NCBI GenBank assembly: GCA_030272585.1
Contig: BSYQ01000008.1
Location: 6,045,208-6,109,207, forward strand
DNA from: Bryopsis sp. KO-2023
Taxonomy: Eukaryota; Chlorophyta; Ulvophyceae; Bryopsidales; Bryopsidaceae
DNA length: 64,000 nt
Reading direction: 5' to 3'
The notes beneath the pieces are model-generated. The model did no database searches. It saw nothing but the letters and a program-made list of their open reading frames with translations, and was not told the DNA's origin. Made by a program: the position numbers and the translations under genes. Of this stretch, positions 9,536 through 17,523 are shown one piece after another (positions within the stretch are counted from its first letter, which is position 1; each line of letters opens with the position of its first letter).

Positions 9536-10859
9536 ATCTTGCCCAGAGTTGTGCGCCGTTGCAACGGCTCCGTTAATAACGGCGCCGTTAACGGTAACGG
9601 GCCGTTGCCGTACCGTTACTGTAACGATTGTTCTGTCGCCGTTAATGGCCGTTAAAACGCTGTTAACGGTCAAAAAGCCGTTGCAACGGCGCTCGCCGTT
9701 GCCACCGATTACAACGGTCGTAAGTACCATTAGTAAACAATTTTAATCCCTGTCGAGCTTGCCTGCTTTGTTTTCGCAAGTGAAGAGGGTCGTAAAATGT
9801 TGAAAACAGGTTCTCAAAGCAAAGTTAAGCGTTTTACGAGCACGGCGCACTTTGTCGCGCTCAAAACGAGTGAGAAACGAGGGAGAAAAGGCAGTTTCTG
9901 TGAAAAAACAAAAACTGGCTTTTTTCCCTCGTTTCTCACTCGTTTCGAGCGCGACAAAGTGCGTCGTGCTCGGAAAAGGGTCGACTTTTATCCCAGCTGC
10001 TTTTCTTACGTCGAAAACGTCTCTTCAACAGAAACGACCGATGGTGTGGGAAAAGATCTGTGTTAGATCTATTTTTAGGTTACTAAAGTTTCGGTGTGTG
10101 TTCCGCTTTCAGTGCCGTTGAAGTTCCGCTTTTTGGCGGAACTTAGAAGGGTCGTTACGAGGTAAAGTGAGCGGAACAAGTCGAGTTCCGCTCTTCCCAA
10201 TACGATTAAAAAAATTAAATTCCCCTAAAATAGAAACTTAATGGGCCGTATTGGGAAGAGCGGAACTCGACTTGTTCCGCTGAATTTACCTCGAAACGAC
10301 CCTTCTAAGTTCCGTCAAAAAGCGGAACTTCGACGGCACTAAAAGCGGAACCCACAACGGAGCTTTACTAACCTAAAAATAGATCTAACACAGATCTTTT
10401 CCCACACCACCCGTCGTTTCTGTTGAAAAGCCGTTTCCGACCTAAAGATCACGACGACAACAAAGCCAAGACTTTTTCGAGCACGACGCACTTTGTCGCG
10501 CTCAAAACGAGTGAGAAACGAGGGAGAAAAGCCAGTTTCTGTGAAAAAACAAAAACTGGCTTTTCTCCCTCGTTTCTCACTCGTTTCGAGCGCGACAAAG
10601 TGCGTCGTGCTCGGGAGAGCTTCCTCGTTTGCTTCGTTGGTTCTTGGCAGAGTTTTATCACCTTTCACACGTGCGAAACGAACGAGGAGAGAATGGGAAA
10701 GCAGTTCACTCATTCTAATTTACTAATCGAATCGCCGTTAACGGTGGCCGTTGGTGACCGTTATTAACGGTCAACAACGGCCGTTAAAACGCTGTTAACG
10801 GCCGTTAAACCGTTGCGCAACAACGGTACGATAACGGTTTTCACGGCAACAACGGCGCC

Positions 10860-11130
10860 TGATACAACAGAAAAACGACCTCTCGGAGAAAGTTACATTG
10901 GTCTCTGAACAATGCCCTTAAGTAGGCGAGGGCGCCTGGAAATGAGCCCTGCCTAGAAACTGACTCATTTGAACTTCCCAGTGAAGTGCTAGGACGTCCT
11001 AGCAAAGCCTCTAGCTACCGGGTATCTGCCCCCACACAGGAATACCCCTCTGAACTTGACCACTCCCTAGAAGCTAACCACGTGTCCCTTCAGAACGTCC
11101 TAGAACTACCTCTAAATTAGTATTGTAACA
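10860..11130 (-). repeat. 3' LTR of the non-autonomous element
   Basis: 271 bp. The next bases read AGAAGGGAAT on the minus strand, a plausible polypurine tract. Lacks a 5-bp GTGGC-like segment present in the other LTR. Confidence 0.85.
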
Positions 11131-11809
11131 ATTCCCTTCTGTTGAAATAAATGTGTCCTCACATTTTCTTCTTTTTCCTTAGTATCACTTCCTTTCCACT
11201 TCAAATCAACTCTGGTGGGCCCATAAAAACAAAACAAAAAACCCTTTATCCTTCCACCAATCATTTGCTCAACCTTAACCACTCTAAGAAACTCTTTCAC
11301 ACTCCAAACATCATATTTCTCAACTTCTTCAAATTTGCTTCCACAGTACTCAGCAATCCCTGAGGGTACCCCTGTAAATGAAATCCATCACATCAGCCCC
11401 ACATCGATTCTGGTGTCCCTACAGCCAATCCCGATCATGATGCGAATCGCAACCCTCGGAATCTCTACTGCCGAATCGGTAATCACCCATCAACGTCGTT
11501 TGGCCCTCATGTGACCTTCCTTCATGCTACCTGCCTTGGTACTCAAGCGGAACCTTGAGTTTCCATATGTCGGCACACTTCAGTCTTCTTCAACATTCTC
11601 CTTCGCTTTTTTCCCGGCTTATTTTTCCTTCGTCGCCCCAGGTCCACGACTACGAACTCGAAGCACCAATACTACTAACTTCACACAGCAACACATTGCG
11701 CGAGATTACTCACTTCTCTTCACGCTACTCTTCCTTGACTTGGTGCCCGGTTTTACACGTTGTAGTGATGTCCCATACCACCACTTTTCTCCTCACTCAT
11801 GCACACAGC
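11131..11809 (-). other. Interior of the non-autonomous LTR element, left part
   Basis: No domain recognised. Forward ORFs at 11524-11949 and 11555-11878 run into FB-2 and look accidental. The last 8 bases (CACACAGC) are the FB-2 target duplication. Confidence 0.5.
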
Positions 11810-13114
11810 CAGACCTGGGCGCCAACCCGTTGGACCGGACCGGACCGGACCGGCAACCACTTTCTGGACCGGATTTGACCTTTCTTAGACAGGTCAAATC
11901 CGGTCTGGAAAGGTCAAATCCGGTCCAAGAAAGGTCAAATCCGGTCTAGTAAAGGCCACCTTTTCTAGACCGGATTTGACCTTTCTGGCCCGGATTTGAC
12001 CTTTCCAGACAGGTTGTCGCCTGTCTAGTACGGTCATACTCGTGTGACCTGTTTTAGACCGGTGTGACCCTGTTTTAGACCGATGTGACGTCCAATATGA
12101 CCTGTTTTAGACCGACTCCAAGTCGGTCTGGACAGGTGGGCCGCCTGTCCAGACCGACCTGGCACCTGTCTAGAACAGGTCACACAATTAAGCACTTTTT
12201 AATGTGTTAATCGACTGAGAACTGATTCAATTGATTAAAGAACGAAGTATTATTTATTATATGCATTTTTAATGCATGAATGACGTGAGCCAAGCCCACC
12301 AGCCACCGACTAGAGGGAGTCGGTCGACTCAAGGAGGATTCGAACCCGGGTTGGCTAAGCCCGAGTCGAAGGCACTATCACTAGTGGACCCCACCACAGG
12401 GACGCTCAAAAGGGGGTCGTTACTTTTAAGTACCCATTTAATTTTGGAAAATTAAACGGGTACTTAAAAGTAACGACCCCCTTTTGAGCGTCCCTGTGGT
12501 GGGGTCCACTAGTGATAGTGCCTTCGACTCGGGCTTAGCCAACCCGGGTTCGAATCCTCCTTGAGTCGACCGACTCCCTCTAGTCGGTGGCTGGTGGGCT
12601 TGGCTCACGTCATTCATGCATTAAAAATGCATATAATAAATAATACTTTGTTCTTTAATCCATTGAATCAGTTCCCAATCGATTGATACACAATTAGCTT
12701 GTTAAAAGTGCTTAATTGTGCGACCTGTTCTAGACAGGCTCCAGGTCGGTCTGGACAGGCAGCCCACCTGTCCAGACCGACCTGGAGCCGGTCTAAAACA
12801 GGAGAACAACCCTGTCAAGACAGGGTCGTTCCGGTTTTAGACAGGTCACATCGCCGGTCTAATAAAGGCGAAATGTGGGTGTGACCTGTCTAAAAACGGA
12901 AAATCTGTCAGAAAACCGGTCCAGATTTCTGCAGATTTCCGAGGTTGACTGGACCGGAGTGGACAGGACCGGACAGGTCACAACCTGTCCGGTCTTGCAA
13001 GGACCGGCGTTTTTTCGTTGGACCGGACAGGACCGGACAGGTCAGCCGGTCCATGGACAGGTTGGACCGGACCGGACCGGTTTTTCGCTGCCGGTCCGGT
13101 CGGGCCCAGGTCTG
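11810..13114. mobile_element. FB-2: hAT-like foldback element with tRNA-like palindrome
   Basis: 1305 bp bounded by CAGACCTGGGC and its inverse, with the exact 8-bp duplication CACACAGC (11802-11809, 13115-13122). The whole element is one inverted repeat centred at 12446/12447, with arms of ~637 and ~668 nt. Outer arms are built of GGACCGG, GGTCAAATCCGGTC and CTAGACAGGT words. The inner ~500 bp is a near-perfect palindrome that holds a tRNA-like sequence in each arm. No coding capacity. It resembles FB-1 and FB-3 in size and plan, not in sequence. Confidence 0.85.
12501..12570 (+). other. tRNA-like sequence in FB-2 (right arm)
   Basis: B-box GGTTCGAATCC at 12547-12557 lies about 35 bases after an A-box-like TAGTGATAGTG. 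The same sequence appears inverted in the left arm (B-box on the minus strand at 12336-12346). The acceptor and T stems do not pair well, so this is a tRNA-derived relic or Pol III promoter, not a working tRNA. Confidence 0.4.
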
Positions 13115-13122
13115 CACACAGC

Positions 13123-13538
13123 ACAAGCTCACAACGCCGAACTTCTCCATCGTTCCGATTTTCATCCTCTGCTGATTCCTCCGACCCACTTCTCGACAAC
13201 TTCCGGTCTCGTTTACTTTAATGGGAGCTCACCCAAACCAACTCGCTTACTTCTCCCTCACGGCCACTGGCTTCCTGTATCGTCTTACCGCACCGGACAA
13301 CTTACCGCGGCGCCCGTCTTACAGCGTTCCGGCGTCCTTACCGCGACCGACTCCTCCTAATCATGCCCGGCCTTCCTTGGAACTCTTGCCCCCCCCGGGT
13401 CGTTCCTTCTGGTTCCAGCTTCCGGGTCCCTTCCCACCGGTAGGGCCCGCGACCCAACGAAATTCGCCCGTTTGTTTTTCCGGTCGCCGGGGCACGACCT
13501 AGCGTGACGGTCCGCGACCGACCCGCTCCGAAACCAAT
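13123..13538 (-). other. Interior of the non-autonomous LTR element, right part
   Basis: GC-richer than the left part. It has overlapping ORFs on both strands with no recognisable domain. It ends with the PBS. Confidence 0.5.
13525..13536 (-). other. Primer binding site of the non-autonomous LTR element
   Basis: Identical 12-mer to the chromovirus PBS and likewise separated from its LTR by two bases. Confidence 0.75.
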
Positions 13539-13565
13539 TGATACAACAGAAAAACGACCTCTCGG

Positions 13566-14860
13566 CAGACATGGGCTGAGACCCCAGTGCACAGGACAGG
13601 ACAGAACAGACTGTCTGTTCTGTGCACAGGGTCGGACCTGTGCTGCACAGGTGCCAGAGCTGGGCAGTACCGTAACGACCCCCTACGGTACGGTACGACA
13701 CGTTACGCACCGCACCGTACCGTAATGGGTCGTTACGGTACGGTACGGTACGAATTTTTTTTACGGTACGGTACAACATCGGTACTGGATCGGTACGATA
13801 CGTTATCGCCAACGACCGGCACCCAACATCGGGTCGTTGTTGCAACGTGTCACTGACGTTGTTGTACCGACACAGACAGTACGACGTTCGGTACAACAAC
13901 GTAATGGCGTTGCAGTAACGTCATGTGGATGACGTACAAAGTAACCCCCGCAGGGTCCCGAGAACCCAAGGGAACCCAGTGGGATTCGAACACCGTACCG
14001 CACGGTGTCGAGTCATCTACACTGAGCGCTAAGCCAAGTGGACCACGATGATTCTGTGGTTGTTGCAATAATATACCCTAATTTCACAGAATTACAAACA
14101 GATTAAGGTATATCATCGCCACAGCCACAAAGTCATCGTGGTCCACTTGGCTTAGCGCTCAGTGTAGATGACTCGACATCGTGCGGTACGGTGTTCGAAT
14201 CCCACTGGGTTCCCTTGGGTTCTCGGGACCCTGCGGGGGTTACTTTGTACGTCATCCACATGACGTTACTGCAACGCCATTACGTTGTTGTACCGACCTG
14301 GCCGTTGTTGTAACGTGTTATCGTTACACGTAACGCAATCGATCGTTGTTGTAACGTCTTGCCTCGGTGCGGACGTTGTAGCAGCCGGTGTAGACGTTAC
14401 TGATAACGTACTGCGTTACAATAACGCTTTGGCGTTACAGTAACGTCGGATCGTTGTTGTACCGGACTTGGACGTTGTTGTACCGACTGGGTCGTTGTTG
14501 TAACGTGTGCAACGTGTTGTAACGTCCGGTCGGTGCGTGCACCGACCGGACACGTTACTGTACCGACCCTGTGCGTTACGGTACGGTGCGTTACAAACGG
14601 GTTACTGCCCAGCTCTGACAGGTGCACAGACCTGTACAGCACAGCATAGACAGGGTCTGTGCAGCCTCTGTGCACAGTCTGTGCAGATTCTGTCCAGATT
14701 CTGTGCAGATTCTGTGCAGATTCTGTGCAGTTCTGTGCCGTGCTGTGCATAGAACAGACCGTCTGTTCTGTTCTAGCCTGTGGAATTTCGAAAAAAAGGA
14801 CAGGACAGCACGGGGTGCACAGAACCCGCACAGAACCCTGTCCTGTGCAGCCCATGACTG
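13566..14860. mobile_element. FB-3: hAT-like foldback element with tRNA-like palindrome
   Basis: 1295 bp with ends CAGACATGGGCTG and, inverted, CAGTCATGGGCTG, and the exact 8-bp duplication CCTCTCGG (13558-13565, 14861-14868). Subterminal words are GTACGGTAC/CCGTAACG and CTGTGCACAG, the right arm adding a run of TTCTGTGCAGA-type repeats (14690-14730). The centre (13880-14300) is a long inverted repeat around ~14092 with a tRNA-like sequence in each arm. No transposase. The outer arms are unequal, unlike FB-1 and FB-2. Confidence 0.85.
14141..14209 (+). other. tRNA-like sequence in FB-3 (right arm; mirrored at 13976-14043)
   Basis: A-box TGGCTTAGCGCT at 14148-14159 and B-box GTTCGAATCCC at 14193-14203 have normal tRNA-gene spacing. 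The mirror copy on the minus strand differs by a few bases. It could be a Pol III promoter acquired from a tRNA gene. It lacks a clean acceptor stem, so a functional tRNA is unlikely. Confidence 0.45.
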
Positions 14861-15195
14861 CCTCTCGGAGAAAGTTACATTGGTCTCTGAACAATGCCCT
14901 TAAGTAGGCGAGGACGCCTGGAAATGAGCCCTGCCTAGAAACTGACTCATTTGAACTTCCCAGTGAAGTGCTAGGACGTCCTAGCAAAGCCTCTAGCTAC
15001 CAGGTATCTGCCCCCACACGTGGCAGGAATACCACTCTGAACTTGACCACTCCCTAAAAGCTAACCACGTGTCCCTTCAGAACGTCCTAGAACTACCTCT
15101 AAATTAGTATTGTAACAGCGCCGTTAATTGCCGTTGCCGTTGCCGTACCGTTGTCGTTGTCGATTTTTCGACTTGCGCATAACTCTGATCTTGCC

Positions 15196-15300
15196 CCATG
15201 GTGTTCAGTACATGGATAAAGTCTCATCCCTCTCTCTCCAGATCCAACGCGAGCTGCTTGATGTAATTTCTCTTGTGTTGAATTTTTATAGCTTTTTACA
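15196..15300. other. Last unique DNA before the first telomeric tract
   Basis: Continues the 9180-9543 flank after FB-1. A short open frame (MDKVSSLSLQIQRELLDVIS) follows a CTCTCTCCAG splice-like tract. It might be a broken exon, but no family is recognised. It ends TTTTTACA against GGGTTTAGGG. Confidence 0.35.
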
Positions 15301-15405
15301 GGGTTTAGGGTTTAGGGTTTTAGGGTTTTAGGGTTTAGGGTTTAGGGTTTAGGGTTTTAGGGTTTAGGGTTTTAGGGTTTAGGGTTTAGGGTTTAGGGTT
15401 TAGGG
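15301..15405 (+). repeat. Proximal interstitial telomeric tract (ITS0)
   Basis: 105 bp of TTTAGGG with several TTTTAGGG variants, the last at 15370-15377. Four perfect repeats (15378-15405) touch block A1. The second 24-kb unit has only perfect repeats before A, which places its junction within these last ~35 bp. Confidence 0.97.
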
Positions 15406-17032
15406 GGTTCGCGAGCGCGAAAAAATTTTTCCTTGACTATTCCTCGCGGCTCCCCCACTAAATCGACCCTAAAAATCATCTTTTTTTTTAGAATGCACAA
15501 TTTCATTGATTCATTTTTGCGCTAGGGCCAAAAAAGGGCTTTTTTAGGGGTTTTTTAGTCATAACTTTTTTTCCTGTTAATTATATTTCTAAAAAAAGTT
15601 TCGCAAATGTTGCTCCTCTATGTGGGAACATGTCCTCAAAATTTTAGGTCATTTCAATGATTCATTTGTAAGCGCTTGGGCCTCAAAGATGGCCCATTTC
15701 GGCTTTTTTCGGCTTTTTTTCGTTAGCGAAAAAGACAGATTGGCCATAACTCCTGAAGTATTGACCTTAAAAGGATTTCGTTTCGAGATTTTGGATTTTT
15801 GGAAGAAAGTATTTTTTGACTTTTTGAAAATTTTATTACATAATTTTAATTTTCAATTTTTAATTGGCTCTAACTCCTTAAGGAGACGTCCGATTGAAAT
15901 TCCGTCAAAGCGAGAATCTTTTATGGAAGAAAGTAACTTTTCGAATTTTCGGACTACGTAAGCATTAGTCATGACGACTTTGACGTCTATGACTAAGGAC
16001 GACTTTTGACGAAAATGCAATATTATATTCAAAAGTTCAGAAATTTTATGTAGATTTTGAAATTTTATGTTTTGGTCAAAAATTCGTGAGAGGCAAGCCG
16101 GTAGGAGCGAAAGAAGCCTGAAAGAAGTACGGAAGCACACAAGGAAGGATTCGAACCCGTGACACTATCGAAGTATAAAAATACTAAAAGAGACAAAAGT
16201 TTCGCCCAGGCGGGAATTGAACCCACAATGCCGCTATGGCTAATGAGACAAGCACACGTCTCGAATACCCACCGGGACATCCTACCACCATGTAGCTGGG
16301 GCCCCGGAATTTTCGGTCGCTTCAGGGGTAATATACATAAAAAGAGCGTTTTGGATAAAGTATGTCATTTAGTTCAACCTTAGATTCGATACTCCAACCC
16401 TCACGACTCGGACTTCTATTGAATCTATCCCTTTTCATCAATACGTCAAGCTACGAAATAAGTGATCATGAGTGATTCTTTGAAGTGCAAGTGGTCTTGA
16501 TTTTGATTCAAGTACCTCAATCCGATTCGTTTATATGATAACGTAATGATTTGGACAGTTGCTAACCGTCGGTTGGAGTATATAAGGTGATTTATGTTGT
16601 GTTAGTATCGTTGAGGTCGTAGGTTCGAGTTTAAGCTTGTTCCCTTTCGTGCTTGGAAGTATGACGTCGCTCGATAGCGAAAGCGACCGAAGTAAGGATC
16701 GATCCCGAGACCTTGGCGTTTAAAGGTAATGGCTTTGGTACTTTCGATAGTAGGATGTTCTTGATCGTTTCGTTACATGTTTATTGATCGAGATGTATCA
16801 ACCTAGATGACTTACTAATTTTGTTAAACCGCGGATATTCTGCGATTGCCTTCAACGCTTGATATCTCGAAAATGAGAAGGAATATCGAAATTCTGATTA
16901 AAGCCAAATGCAATCTTCTTTCAAGACCTACAATATGATACCCATATTGTATTTTTGGTGAAAATCAAGTTTTGACGCCTTTAGGAATGAAACTGACGAC
17001 TTTAGGGTTTACGAAGCTAAGTAGTTTAATAA
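15406..17032. repeat. Block A1 (diverged relative of B)
   Basis: ~1.63 kb, AT-rich. Shares with B the start TTTAGGGGGTT, the words GACTATTCCTCGCGGCT and AAATCGACCC, and a better conserved core (about 15870-16320) with tRNA-like sequences. B-box-type motifs: minus 16147-16157 and 16213-16223, plus 16622-16630, minus 16696-16706. The end decays into telomere-like words (TTTAGGGTTTACG, TTTAATAATTTAGGG). Minus-strand frames of 95 and 71 codons pass through the core; the shorter is a translation of tRNA-like DNA. Confidence 0.9.
16204..16278 (-). other. tRNA-like sequence in A1
   Basis: 75 nt. Same sequence as the B-block version but one C shorter in the 3' acceptor strand, which breaks one acceptor pair. 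T-arm GTGGG/CCCGC with loop TTCAATT is intact. Copy 2 lies at 40265-40339. Confidence 0.45.
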
Positions 17033-17080
17033 TTTAGGGTTTTAGGGTTTAGGGTTTAGGGTTTAGGGTTTAGGGTTTAG

Positions 17081-17082
<2 letters not shown>
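17033..17082 (+). repeat. Telomeric tract between A1 and D1
   Basis: About seven repeats, the second a TTTTAGGG variant. It leads straight into the poly(T) of D1. Confidence 0.95.
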
Positions 17083-17116
<34 letters not shown>

Positions 17117-17523
17117 GTCGATTTTTTAAAAACATCATCGACACGTGATCTCCAAGATCTCGGCGAAGTACTTCTGTTCAAATCCCCCCCCCCTCCAAAA
17201 TCGTACAATCAATCCCGAATCGAAATCGTACCCAAATCGTACGTGAATCCCTCTGCGAAACTGCGTAACTGCGAACCGGAAAAGTCCCCTCAATCTCACA
17301 CTTTGACTAACCCTGTGTCGTACTGAAAACCCTTTCCTGCGATCGACTGCAACTGCGAGAATCAAGTAACCCACCGAAAAGGAAAACCCCAGTCGAACGA
17401 AAAACCCCTGTCGCAGCCGCGAACCGAGCACCCTGTGCGTATCGAAAAGAAAAACTCCCGGCGAGCAAAACCAAAAACCCCCGACGAGGCGAATGGCCAA
17501 CTGCAGTTCGAATCTGCAGCGCC

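Larger units (their letters stand above)
10860..15117 (-). mobile_element. Non-autonomous LTR element (TRIM/LARD-like), carrying two nested insertions
   Basis: LTR-like repeats begin TGATACAACAG and end TATTGTAACA, with 5-bp duplication GCGCC on both sides (10855-10859, 15118-15122). After subtracting FB-2 and FB-3 with their duplications, the element is ~1.64 kb: LTRs of 271 and 276 bp and a 1095-bp interior with no gag or pol similarity. The PBS beside the right LTR sets the orientation as minus. The LTRs differ by four substitutions and one 5-bp indel, so it is older than the chromovirus. It shares that element's PBS, which makes the chromovirus family a plausible helper; this is inference. 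Confidence 0.85.
13539..15117 (-). repeat. 5' LTR of the non-autonomous element, interrupted by FB-3
   Basis: LTR bases 13539-13565 and 14869-15117 join across FB-3 to give 276 bp matching the left LTR. This proves FB-3 arrived after the LTR element. Confidence 0.85.
9544..15187. mobile_element. FB-1: hAT-like foldback element, split by a later LTR element
   Basis: Ends are CAGAGTTGTGCGC and, inverted, CAGAGTTATGCGC. The exact 8-bp duplication ATCTTGCC flanks it (9536-9543 and 15188-15195). Removing the nested LTR element and one copy of its target duplication leaves 1381 bp that folds into two arms of 661 and 678 nt around a ~42-nt spacer at 10205-10246. The subterminal DNA is packed with CCGTTAACGG-type words (9550-9720, 10730-10860, 15118-15160). 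The inner arms hold a second, near-perfect palindrome of ~130 bp each (9840-9980, 10480-10615). There is no transposase, so it is non-autonomous. 8-bp TSDs and CAGRG ends fit the hAT superfamily; dense subterminal motifs are where hAT transposases bind. Confidence 0.85.

Noticed and set aside
17001..17015. TAAACCCTAAAG on the minus strand at the end of A, like a telomerase RNA template
   Set aside because: Any 1.5 telomeric repeats give this. It lies in the degenerate edge of a telomeric tract, with no RNA-gene promoter or pseudoknot seen.
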